A stretch of DNA of 34,087 bases, taken from assembly GCA_016867585.1 (NCBI GenBank), contig VGJF01000005.1:1-34087 (forward strand), read 5' to 3'. Positions within the stretch are counted from its first letter, which is position 1; each line of letters starts with the position of its first letter. The stretch comes from Candidatus Aminicenantota bacterium. GTDB lineage: Bacteria; Acidobacteriota; Aminicenantia; Aminicenantales; UBA4085. Of the stretch, positions 1 through 8,493 are shown piece after piece. The notes under the pieces are model-generated. The model had not been told where the DNA came from and ran no database searches. It worked only from the letters and a program-made list of their open reading frames with translations. A program made the translations under genes and the position numbers.

Positions 1-2
1 GC

Positions 3-440
3 GAATCGGAGACGAAGCTCCGCCGGACGATCGACCGGCTCGAGACCGTGCCCGAAAAGCTGCGGGGGATGTTCGACTCGCCCTTCTGGGACAGGGAGGC
101 CATGAGCTGCATCCGCTGCGGCATCTGCACCTATCTCTGCCCGACCTGCCATTGCTTCGACATGAACGACGAGGTCGAGTCGACGACCCCCCTCCTCGGG
201 AAACGCGTCCGGACCTGGGACACCTGCCAGTTCCCGGATTTCACGATGCACTCGTCGGGCCACAACCCGCGGCCCGAGAAATCGTCCCGCCTCCGGCAGC
301 GGATCAACCACAAGTTCCAGTACTTCGTCGAGGTTTGGAACCACTACCAATGCACCGGCTGCGGGAGATGCATCACCCTCTGCCCCGTGGGGATCGACTT
401 GGTCAAGGTCGTGGAAAAGGTGAGAGACCATGTCAGCTAA
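3..440 (+). CDS. 4Fe-4S dicluster protein, HdrC / hydrogenase-HydB / AsrA-like (5'-truncated by window edge)
   Basis: Frame stays open upstream of the listed start at 48 to the window edge (ESETKLRRTIDRLETVPEKL...). Two Cys clusters: CIRCGICTYLCP and CTGCGRCITLCP. Confidence 0.85.
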   Translation, partial: ESETKLRRTIDRLETVPEKLRGMFDSPFWDREAMSCIRCGICTYLCPTCHCFDMNDEVESTTPLLGKRVRTWDTCQFPDFTMHSSGHNPRPEKSSRLRQRINHKFQYFVEVWNHYQCTGCGRCITLCPVGIDLVKVVEKVRDHVS

Positions 441-1251
441 CGTCTATCTCCCGCACCTCGCCCGGGTCGTCTCGATCAAGGAGGAGGTCCCGGGCCTTCG
501 GTCGATCAAGACCTTTCGGACCCAATTCCTGGACGGCGGCTTCACCCATCTCTGCGGCCAGTGCGCCATGCTCTCGATCTTCGGCCGGGGCGAGTCGATG
601 ATTTCGATCTCGAGTTCCCCCCTCGTCCAGGACTATCTTCAGTTCAGCATCCTGAAGACGGGCCGGGTGACGACGGCTCTCCACGACCTCGAGGAGGGGA
701 GCCTCATCGGGGTCCGCGGCCCCTACGGCAACGCCTTCCCGGTGGACTCCTGGAAGGGGAGGAACCTCCTCTTTGTCGGCGGCGGCATCGGCCTGGCCCC
801 GATCTGGTCCGTTCTCCAGACGGCCCTCCTCCGGAAGGGCGAGTTCGGCGACCTGAGCCTCGTCTACGGCGCCCGGACCTCGGCCGACATCGTCTACAAG
901 GACGAGCTCGCCGACCTCAAGACGAAGATGCCGGTCCACGTGTCGATCGACGTCGCCGAGCCCGGGTGGAAGGAATTCGTCGGCTTCGTCGCCCAGAACA
1001 TCCTGGACAAGAAGCCTTCCCCCGACCGGACGACCGCCCTCGTCTGCGGGCCGCCAATCATGATCAAGACCTCGATCAAGTCCCTCAAGGACCTCGGCTT
1101 CGGGGACGACCAGATCTATACGACGGTCGAGAACAAGATGAAGTGCGGGATCGGCAAGTGCGGGCGGTGCAACATCGGCCGGCACTATGTCTGCAAGGAC
1201 GGGCCGGTCTATTCCTGGGCCGAGCTGCAGAAGCTTCCGCAGGAGTACTGA
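430..1251 (+). CDS. FAD/NAD(P)-binding oxidoreductase, sulfhydrogenase gamma (HydG) / anaerobic sulfite reductase B-like
   Basis: NAD-binding motif LLFVGGGIGLAPIWSVL, CGPPIMIK, and C-terminal 2Fe-2S Cys motif CGIGKCGRCNIG...C. Start overlaps the upstream gene by 11 nt. Confidence 0.88.
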   Translation: MSANVYLPHLARVVSIKEEVPGLRSIKTFRTQFLDGGFTHLCGQCAMLSIFGRGESMISISSSPLVQDYLQFSILKTGRVTTALHDLEEGSLIGVRGPYGNAFPVDSWKGRNLLFVGGGIGLAPIWSVLQTALLRKGEFGDLSLVYGARTSADIVYKDELADLKTKMPVHVSIDVAEPGWKEFVGFVAQNILDKKPSPDRTTALVCGPPIMIKTSIKSLKDLGFGDDQIYTTVENKMKCGIGKCGRCNIGRHYVCKDGPVYSWAELQKLPQEY

Positions 1252-1285
1252 GGACCCGACCGCGGGACAAGGAAGGAGAGCCAAG

Positions 1286-2020
1286 ATGAGCGCGACGAAA
1301 GCCAACGTCAAGAAGGACGCCAAGGCCAAGCCGGCGAAGAAGGAGCCGGACAAGGCCATGGCCACGGTCTATATCATGGGCAAGGCCTACCGCGTCCCGG
1401 CCGACGCGACGATCATGGGGGCCATCGAGTACGCCGGCTACCAGATCAAGCGCGGGGCGGGCTGCCGGGAGGGATTCTGCGGGGCCTGCGCGACCGTCTA
1501 CCGCCTCCCCGGCGACTACAAGATCTACACCGGCATGGCCTGCATGACCCTCGTCCAGGACGGGATGTACCTCTCCCAGATCCCGGCCATCCCCGCCCAG
1601 CGGCCGGTCTACGACCTCAGCGAGCTCAAGGCTAACGTCCAGACCTTCCAGAAGCTCTATCCCGAGATCTTCCGCTGCGTGGCCTGCAACACCTGCACCA
1701 AGGCCTGCCCCCAGGAGCTCGAAGTCATGGACTACATCCAGGCCGCCAAGCGGGGCGACGTCGAGAAGGTCATGGACCTGTCCTTCGACTGCCTGAGCTG
1801 CGGGCTGTGCGCCATCCGCTGCCCGGCCGAGATCGTCCACTACAACGTCGGCATCCTCGGCCGCCGGCTCTTCGGGAGGTACCTCCGGAAGAACAGCGAC
1901 CATCTCGACAAACGGATCGCCGAGGTCAAGGACAAGAAGTTCGACCGGGAATACAAGGAGATGATGAAGATGTCCAAGGACGAGCTCAAGAAGAAATATT
2001 ACGCCCGGGACAACGAGTAA
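1286..2020 (+). CDS. 2Fe-2S / 4Fe-4S iron-sulfur protein, SdhB/FrdB/TfrB-like
   Basis: CREGFCGAC (C-x4-C-x2-C) plus distal Cys, then CVACNTCTKACP and CLSCGLCAIRCP. ATG at 1286 preceded by ggaaggagag. Confidence 0.87.
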   Translation: MSATKANVKKDAKAKPAKKEPDKAMATVYIMGKAYRVPADATIMGAIEYAGYQIKRGAGCREGFCGACATVYRLPGDYKIYTGMACMTLVQDGMYLSQIPAIPAQRPVYDLSELKANVQTFQKLYPEIFRCVACNTCTKACPQELEVMDYIQAAKRGDVEKVMDLSFDCLSCGLCAIRCPAEIVHYNVGILGRRLFGRYLRKNSDHLDKRIAEVKDKKFDREYKEMMKMSKDELKKKYYARDNE

Positions 2021-2031
2021 AGGAGCGCCCG

Positions 2032-3699
2032 ATGTACCCCGAGTTTATGCACGACTCCCTGAAAAAGGTCGAGGCCACCCGCGCCCGCCGGATCGAGCTC
2101 GAGCGGTCGGGGAAGAACGTCTTCCCGCCCATGTCGGCCGAGGAGAGGGAGGACGTCCTCAAAAAATTCCATCCGGACTACAAGGCCGATTCCCGGCGGA
2201 CGATCAGGGTGGGGCCGAACAAGGGGGAGGTCCTGACGACCGAGGTCGCGGACATGCTCGAGTCCCACACCCGGATCGGCGCGGCTATGTTCGACCTGTC
2301 GTCCCCGGATTATGAGACCGACCTTCTCATCGTCGGCGGCGGGGGGGCGGGCTGCGCGGCGGCCATCGTCGGACGGGAGCATGGGACGAAGTCGATCATC
2401 TCGACCAAGCTCCGGCTCGGGGACGCCAATTCGATGATGTCCCAGGGAGGGATGCAGGCCGCGGTCACGGCCAAGGACTCCCCGACGATCCACTACCTGG
2501 ACGCCCTGGGCGGCGGCCATTTCGACAACAAGGCGGACCTTGTCAGAGCCCTGACCGAGGACGGACCCGAGGTCGTCAAGTGGCTGGAGGATTTGGGGGT
2601 CGTCTGGGACAAGAATCCCGACGGATCGATGTACGTCCTCCACGGCGGCGGGACGTCGCGGAAGCGGATGCACTCCTGCCGGGACTACACGGGGGCGATC
2701 ATCATGCGGACGCTCATGGACGAGGTCCGCAACCATCCCGACGACATCCAAATCCTGGAGTTCATGCCCACGATCGAGCTCTTCCTCGACGAAAAGGGCC
2801 GGTGCGCCGGCGGCGTCCTCTATAACCTGGAGACCGAGGAGTACTTCACGGTCAAGGCCAAGGCCGTCATCATCGCCACGGGCGGCTACGGCCGGCTCCA
2901 TATCCGGGGCTTCGACACGACGAACCATTACGGGGCGACCGGGGACGGACTGGTCATGGCCTACCGGGCCGGGGCCAATCTCCTGTACATGGATTCGGTC
3001 CAGTACCATCCGACAGGGGCCTCGTTCCCGGAGCAGATCGCCGGATTCCTGATCACCGAGAAGATCCGGGGGGCGGGCGGACAGCCGCTGAACAAGTCCG
3101 GGGAGCTGTTTGTCTGGCCCCGGGAGCCGCGGGACGTCGAGAGCGCGGCCTTCATCCGCGAATGCCTGGAGCGGCAGAACGGCATCCAAACGCCGAGCGG
3201 CCGCTGGGGCGTCTGGCTCGATTCCCCGGTCATCGAGGTCATCCAGGGGGCGGGCTACATCAACAAGAACTTCCCGGCCATGTACCGGCAGTTCATCCGC
3301 TACAACATCGACATCACCAAGGAGCCGATGCTCGTCTACCCCTCGCTCCATTACCAGAACGGCGGGGTCGAGATCAACGACCGCTGCGAGACGAACGTCA
3401 AGGGCCTCTACGTCGCCGGCGAGGCGTCCGGGGGCGTCCATGGCCGGAACAGGCTCATGGGGAATTCCGTCCTCGACTACAACGTCTTCGGCCGGCGGGC
3501 CGGCCGCTATGCGGCCGAATATGCCCGGACGGCGGTCCTGGGGAAGCTTTCCCTGGACCATCTTACGGCCTACGAGGAGGAGCTCCAAAAGGCCGGGATC
3601 GTCACCGACCGGATCGCGCCCGTCCTCCTGCCGTCGTATACGCCCGAGGAGGTCAAGAAGCGCCAGTTCACGGCCCACTACGAGGGGACGCTCCGATGA
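2032..3699 (+). CDS. FAD-binding fumarate reductase/succinate dehydrogenase flavoprotein-like subunit
   Basis: Rossmann GGGGAGCAAAI, QYHPTGASFPEQ, TEKIRGAGGQPLN, HYQNGGVEIN, GEASGGVHGRNRLMGNSVLDYNVFGRRAG. ATG at 2032; the longer ORF start (1807) overlaps the upstream gene. Confidence 0.9.
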   Translation: MYPEFMHDSLKKVEATRARRIELERSGKNVFPPMSAEEREDVLKKFHPDYKADSRRTIRVGPNKGEVLTTEVADMLESHTRIGAAMFDLSSPDYETDLLIVGGGGAGCAAAIVGREHGTKSIISTKLRLGDANSMMSQGGMQAAVTAKDSPTIHYLDALGGGHFDNKADLVRALTEDGPEVVKWLEDLGVVWDKNPDGSMYVLHGGGTSRKRMHSCRDYTGAIIMRTLMDEVRNHPDDIQILEFMPTIELFLDEKGRCAGGVLYNLETEEYFTVKAKAVIIATGGYGRLHIRGFDTTNHYGATGDGLVMAYRAGANLLYMDSVQYHPTGASFPEQIAGFLITEKIRGAGGQPLNKSGELFVWPREPRDVESAAFIRECLERQNGIQTPSGRWGVWLDSPVIEVIQGAGYINKNFPAMYRQFIRYNIDITKEPMLVYPSLHYQNGGVEINDRCETNVKGLYVAGEASGGVHGRNRLMGNSVLDYNVFGRRAGRYAAEYARTAVLGKLSLDHLTAYEEELQKAGIVTDRIAPVLLPSYTPEEVKKRQFTAHYEGTLR

Positions 3700-4220
3700 C
3701 CGCCCGGACGAGCGCCCAGCTTCGGGATTTCGCCCGGGAAGCCGTCCGGCTCGAGATCCGGGGCTTCGAATTCTTCAACCAGGCCGCGGCGATCACCCAC
3801 AACAGCCTCGGCCAGAAGATGTTCCGCCACCTGGCCCAGCAGGAGATCCATCATCTCGAGGCCTTCCGCAAGCTCTTCCAGGAGGTCGTTTCCGCCGAGG
3901 AGTGGAAGAAGTCGGTCCGCGAGGAGGAGGCGTCGGGGCGTTCGGCGGTCATCGAGGACCTCGTCGCCCGGATGAAAAAAGCCGAAAGCCAGGGGGAAAT
4001 CGAGGCCATCCGGATCGGGATGGAACTCGAGCTCAAGGCGATCGATTTCTTCAAAAGGTGCGCCGAGAGCGGGGACGACCCGGCGGCCAAGGACATCTTC
4101 CTCAAGATCGCCGACGAGGAGAGGTTCCACTACGACCTTCTCCAGGCCCAGTACGACTCCGTGACCGGCTCGGGATACTGGCTGGACAGCGCCGAATTCC
4201 AGATGGACGGGAAATACTGA
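3696..4220 (+). CDS. ferritin-like/rubrerythrin-family diiron protein
   Basis: ATGA overlap with upstream stop. Four-helix E..EIHHLEAF and DEERFHYDLL motifs; no rubredoxin Cys domain. Confidence 0.78.
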   Translation: MTARTSAQLRDFAREAVRLEIRGFEFFNQAAAITHNSLGQKMFRHLAQQEIHHLEAFRKLFQEVVSAEEWKKSVREEEASGRSAVIEDLVARMKKAESQGEIEAIRIGMELELKAIDFFKRCAESGDDPAAKDIFLKIADEERFHYDLLQAQYDSVTGSGYWLDSAEFQMDGKY

Positions 4221-4274
4221 ATCCCCCAGCCTGATCGGGAGATGGAACGTCCTGGCTCTCGGCCGGGGCGGAGG

Positions 4275-4556
4275 TCAGCCCTCGCTGCAGGATTCGCACG
4301 ACCCCCAATAGAGGGGAAAATCCTCGAAAGCGCCGTCTTCGTTCTTGTAGACGAATTTCACGCCCTCGGACGTTCCGTCCGGCCTGTGTTCGTAGATGAC
4401 CGCCAGGCCCAGATCTTTATCGCCTTCGATGATTTCCTTGGCCCGGGCCGTCGCCTCCTCGAGTGTCGGAAACCCTTCCCGCTGCAGGGCCAGCGTTTCC
4501 TCGTCCCCGAGTCCCGACTTGGGGCGATGTCCGGCGATGGTGTAGATCGTGTTCAT
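4275..4556 (-). CDS. small conserved-looking hypothetical protein, C-terminal CESCSEG
   Basis: Only plausible minus-strand gene. MNTIYTIAGHRPKSGLGDEETL... start at CAT 4554-4556, divergent from ackA, no competing + strand gene. Confidence 0.6.
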   Translation of the reverse strand: MNTIYTIAGHRPKSGLGDEETLALQREGFPTLEEATARAKEIIEGDKDLGLAVIYEHRPDGTSEGVKFVYKNEDGAFEDFPLYWGSCESCSEG

Positions 4557-4610
4557 TCTGAGCTTTCTTTCCGGTGAATCCTCGGCCGTATTTTCGGGCG
4601 AAACGCCCCT

Positions 4611-4659
4611 CCCTGTCAACCCGTCTTTCCTTGACAGGGTCGGCCAATGAAATTATAGT
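4611..4659. promoter_or_regulatory. divergent promoter region: + strand TTGACA(4631)-N17-TATAGT(4654); inverted repeat CCCTGTCAA/TTGACAGGG
   Basis: Consensus -35/-10 with 17-nt spacing upstream of acetate kinase; a perfect 9-bp inverted repeat puts a second TTGACA on the minus strand. Confidence 0.65.
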
Positions 4660-4675
4660 ATTTCGTCAACCACCC

Positions 4676-6109
4676 ATGAATATCCTCGTTTTAAACAGCG
4701 GCAGTTCCTCCGTCAAGTACCAGTTCATTTCCATGGCCGGCGAGCGCGTCCTGGCCAAGGGGATCGTCGAGAAGATCGGCTCGAGCGACGCGATCATCTC
4801 GTACCAGCCCGAGGACAAGAACAAGATCCGCGAGATCCGGGAAGTCCTCAACCACACCACGGCCATCGAGATGGTCCTCCAGCTTCTCCTCCATCCCCAG
4901 CACGGCGTCATCCGCGACAAGGCCGAGATCGCCGGGATCGGCCACCGGGTCGTCCACGGGGGGGAGGATTTTTCCGGCTCGGTCCTGGTCACCGAAAAGA
5001 TCCGGGCGACGATCCGGAAGTGCATCCAGTTCGCTTCACTCCACAACCCCGCCAACCTCAAGGGGATCGAGGCCTGCGACGTCCATCTGCCAGGCATTCC
5101 CCAGGTCGGGGTCTTCGACACGGCCTTCCACCAGACGATCCCCCCCAAGGCCTACATTTACGGCCTGCCCTACGCCCTCTACAAGAAATTGAGCATCCGC
5201 CGCTACGGATTCCACGGGACGTCCCACGGCTTCGTGGCCCGCCGGGCGGCGGAATTCCTCGGCCGTCCATTCGCCGACCTCAAGCTCGTCACCTGCCATC
5301 TCGGGAACGGGGCGAGCCTCGCCGCCGTCGCCGGCGGCAGGTCCGTCGATACGACGATGGGCTTCACCCCCCTCGAGGGTTTGGTCATGGGGACGCGCTG
5401 CGGGAGCATCGACCCGGCTCTTGTCCCCTACATCATGGAGCGGGAGAAGCTCTCGGCCAAGGAAATCGACTCGATCATGAACAAGAACTCGGGGATGCTC
5501 GGCTTGACCGAGACCTCGAACGACATGCGGGAGATCGAGCAGGAGGCCGCCCGCGGCAGCGAGCGGCACAAGCTGGCCATTGACATCTATGCCTATCACG
5601 TCAAGAAATATGTCGGGGCCTACATCGCCGCCCTCGGCGGACTCGACGCCCTGGTCTTCACGGGAGGGATCGGGGAGAACTCCCGGCTCGTCCGGAGGCT
5701 CGTCTGCGAGGGGCTGGAGACGTTCGGCCTCGTCCTCGACCCGGCCCGCAACGAGAAAAACGAGCGCGACATCAGCCGGGGCAAGGCCAAGATCCTCGTC
5801 ATCCCGACCAACGAGGAGCTGGCCATCGCCCGGGACACCAAGGTTATCCTCGAGGCCCGGCCCAAGGGAGAAGTCGCCGTCGCTCCGGCCGTTCCGAAGC
5901 CCCCGGCGCCTGCGGCCTTCAAGCCCGAGGAGACGGCCAAGCTCGTCCTCCTCTGGGCCCGGAATCCCAAGGCCGACCCCGCCGTCCTGGCCGGCAAGCT
6001 CGCCTCGGCCCTCGGCCGGGCGGTCGAGGCCGAGGCCGTCCGGGCGGAGCTCGTCCGGTTGAGCCTATCGTCCCCGGTCCCGGCGCCGAGACCGGCCAGG
6101 TCTCCTTAA
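4676..6109 (+). CDS. ackA: acetate kinase with C-terminal extension
   Basis: MNILVLNSGSSSVKYQF, GHRVVHGGE, YGFHGTSH, CHLGNGASLAAV, GFTPLEGLVMGTRCGSIDP, FTGGIGENS; extra ~80 residues after the normal C-terminus. Confidence 0.93.
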   Translation: MNILVLNSGSSSVKYQFISMAGERVLAKGIVEKIGSSDAIISYQPEDKNKIREIREVLNHTTAIEMVLQLLLHPQHGVIRDKAEIAGIGHRVVHGGEDFSGSVLVTEKIRATIRKCIQFASLHNPANLKGIEACDVHLPGIPQVGVFDTAFHQTIPPKAYIYGLPYALYKKLSIRRYGFHGTSHGFVARRAAEFLGRPFADLKLVTCHLGNGASLAAVAGGRSVDTTMGFTPLEGLVMGTRCGSIDPALVPYIMEREKLSAKEIDSIMNKNSGMLGLTETSNDMREIEQEAARGSERHKLAIDIYAYHVKKYVGAYIAALGGLDALVFTGGIGENSRLVRRLVCEGLETFGLVLDPARNEKNERDISRGKAKILVIPTNEELAIARDTKVILEARPKGEVAVAPAVPKPPAPAAFKPEETAKLVLLWARNPKADPAVLAGKLASALGRAVEAEAVRAELVRLSLSSPVPAPRPARSP

Positions 6110-6121
6110 AGGAGGGACGTC

Positions 6122-6619
6122 ATGGAAAAAATCGATCGGGAAGAAGCGGGCTGGCTGGTCGCTCTGTCCTGGTTGAGCGCTCTCGAGGAGACGGCCCGGG
6201 ATTTCCACGGCACCCGGCCGCGGGTTTTCAGCGAACGCGCCTACGAGCATTCCGTTCAGTACTATCTTCACCTCCTGGGGGATGAATACGGCCTCCACAT
6301 CCCCAAGTCGGACACGATCCGGGCGGCCGTCGAAAGCTACATCAAGATCGGCATCACCGGGGGGCTGTTCCGCGACGCGAGCAACTTCGAGCTCGTCGAC
6401 ATCAATCCCTTCCACCTGGCCATCACCGTCCACGAATGCGTCTACCTTAAGAGCTGTCAGGCCCTCATCGAGGAGGGATTTTCCGTCCGCGACCTGACCT
6501 GCGCCCGGATCGGCTGTTTCCGGGCGGCGGTCAAGGCCCTGGCCAATCTCGACTGCGACTACCAGGTCACCTCGTTCAACATCGAGGGCGACTGCAAAGG
6601 CTACATCGAGAGGGTTTGA
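6122..6619 (+). CDS. hypothetical protein, Cys-containing (possible V4R-like C-terminus, unverified)
   Basis: Good RBS (aaaggagggacgtc ATG), tight spacing between neighbours; C-terminal ...CARIGCFRAAVKAL...CDYQV...GDC. Confidence 0.7.
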   Translation: MEKIDREEAGWLVALSWLSALEETARDFHGTRPRVFSERAYEHSVQYYLHLLGDEYGLHIPKSDTIRAAVESYIKIGITGGLFRDASNFELVDINPFHLAITVHECVYLKSCQALIEEGFSVRDLTCARIGCFRAAVKALANLDCDYQVTSFNIEGDCKGYIERV

Positions 6620-6620
6620 G

Positions 6621-8447
6621 TTGACGACCGCCGCCCTGGAGAACCTCTTCCGGACCGTCCGGGAGGGGGAGGACGCCTCGACCGTCCGGGCGGCGATCAT
6701 GGACCTCGGCTACCTCCGGAATCCGAAGGTTTATCCCGTCCTCCTGGCCGCCCTCGACGACCCCAATCCGGCCGTCCAGCACGCGGCCGTCGTTTCCTTG
6801 GGCCGCTACGGGAAGCCCGAGGCCATCGAGGAGCTCGTCAAGCCCAAGATTTTCCGCTCGGTCCACGTCAACATCCGCTGGGCGGCCGTCGCCGCGGTCG
6901 GACAGCTCGGCGATTACCGGGTCATCGACGACTTGATGAAGGCCGTCGAGGATCCGGAATGGATCGTCCGGACCCAGGCCGTGGCCGAGCTCATGGCCAA
7001 GGTCCGGGACATCATCGCCCGCCGCGACGTCCGGCTCGCCCGGGTCCTCATCCACATGCTCTCCCTGGACAACGAGGAGATCGTCCCTTTGGCCATCGAG
7101 GGGCTTCAGGAAATGGGGGCGGAAACGCTTCCCTCTCTCCACGAGGCCCTCCACAACACCTCGGCCACGATCCGGGCCAACGCCGCCCGGGCCCTGGGGC
7201 GGATGAGGGCGGCGAGCTCGGCGCCCTACCTCATCGACCTCCTCCACGACGACGAAATCTCCGTTCGCTGCCGGGCGGCCGAGGCCCTGGGGCTCATCGG
7301 GAATAAGATCGCCATCGAGCCCCTCGTCCTGGCGATCCAGGACAACGTCGAAAAAGTCCGGGAACGAGCCGTCGTCGCCCTCGTCCATTTCGGAAAACAG
7401 GCGACGATCCCCCTCCTCAACGCTCTCGGCCGGGAGCGGGATAAATTCGTCCAGAAGGCCTTCCTCAAATGCCTCGGCCTCGTCGGCGATCCCAAGGCGG
7501 CCCCGGCTCTCATCGGCTATCTCCGGAGCTCCTACTTCGTCGTCCGGCAGGCCGCCGTCCGGGCCTTGGGGAGGTTCGGTCCGATGGTCGGCCGCCTTCT
7601 TCTCCCCGGCCTATCCTACAACCGGAGCGCCATCGACCATTTCAAGAGGGACGCCTGCGATAAGATGCACCCCGAGCTCCAGATCCGGGCCATCAAGGCC
7701 CTGGGCGGTCTCGAGGATCATCGGGCGGTCCTCCTCCTCAAGGAGATCGTCGAGACGGGCCTCCCCGACGTCCAGGAAGCGGCCACGGCGGCCCTGGCCC
7801 AGATCGGCTGCGCGGCCTGGGGCCGGTGCTGCGCCCTCAAGGTTTTAGAGGAAATCGGGGAGCCGGACCTCGTTCCCCTGATCGTCCCGTCGCTCCAGGA
7901 CAACTCGGCCAACGCCCGATTCGAGGCCGTCCGGGCCATCGCCAGGATGGGCGGCGAAATCGCCCTGAAGCATCTCGTCCGGATCGCTCGCAAGGACTGC
8001 CGGCCCTTCATCAGGGGGGAGGCCATGCGGGCCCTGCGGACGATGGTCAAAGGCCAGCCCGAGATCCTGAAGGCCGCCCTTCACGGGCTCAAGGACTCGT
8101 CCGTGGAAGTCCGGGCCCGCTCCGCCCGCCTCCTGGGAAACTACCAGGATCCCCGGTCCATCGTACCGCTCCTTCGGGCCATGGCCGATTCCCACTGGAG
8201 CGTCCGCGAGAACGCCGAGAACGCTCTTCTGAATTTCGGCCGGGATGCCGTCCCCCCTCTCGTCGACGCCCTCCGAAGCCGGTCCTGGACGATGCGGTTC
8301 CGGGCGGCCAGGCTTCTGGGCGAAATCGGCGACAAACGGGGTAGCGGCCCCCTCCGGCAGGCCCTGGATCGTCCGCGAGAACGGCGGAAGGTGAAGGATG
8401 TCGCTGCCGCCTCGCTCCGCCGGCTCGGGGAGGCCAAGTCATCTTAA
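6621..8447 (+). CDS. HEAT-repeat (PBS-lyase HEAT-like) protein
   Basis: Serial ~30-aa repeats such as [79 protein letters not shown] start directly after the upstream stop. Confidence 0.88.
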   Translation: MTTAALENLFRTVREGEDASTVRAAIMDLGYLRNPKVYPVLLAALDDPNPAVQHAAVVSLGRYGKPEAIEELVKPKIFRSVHVNIRWAAVAAVGQLGDYRVIDDLMKAVEDPEWIVRTQAVAELMAKVRDIIARRDVRLARVLIHMLSLDNEEIVPLAIEGLQEMGAETLPSLHEALHNTSATIRANAARALGRMRAASSAPYLIDLLHDDEISVRCRAAEALGLIGNKIAIEPLVLAIQDNVEKVRERAVVALVHFGKQATIPLLNALGRERDKFVQKAFLKCLGLVGDPKAAPALIGYLRSSYFVVRQAAVRALGRFGPMVGRLLLPGLSYNRSAIDHFKRDACDKMHPELQIRAIKALGGLEDHRAVLLLKEIVETGLPDVQEAATAALAQIGCAAWGRCCALKVLEEIGEPDLVPLIVPSLQDNSANARFEAVRAIARMGGEIALKHLVRIARKDCRPFIRGEAMRALRTMVKGQPEILKAALHGLKDSSVEVRARSARLLGNYQDPRSIVPLLRAMADSHWSVRENAENALLNFGRDAVPPLVDALRSRSWTMRFRAARLLGEIGDKRGSGPLRQALDRPRERRKVKDVAAASLRRLGEAKSS

Positions 8448-8493
8448 GGCATCAAGCCTGAAAAAAGATTTTTCGGAAGGAGGCTTAAGGACC

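Noticed and set aside
3-1251. Firm assignment as sulfhydrogenase or anaerobic sulfite reductase
   Set aside because: The two gene products fit several related complexes and the diagnostic partner subunits would lie upstream of the window.
1807-2031. N-terminal extension of the flavoprotein ORF
   Set aside because: Overlaps the iron-sulfur gene out of frame; ATG 2032 follows an RBS-like sequence.
1999-3678. 559-aa minus-strand ORF opposite the flavoprotein
   Set aside because: Compositional shadow ORF; the sense strand has a full set of flavoprotein motifs.
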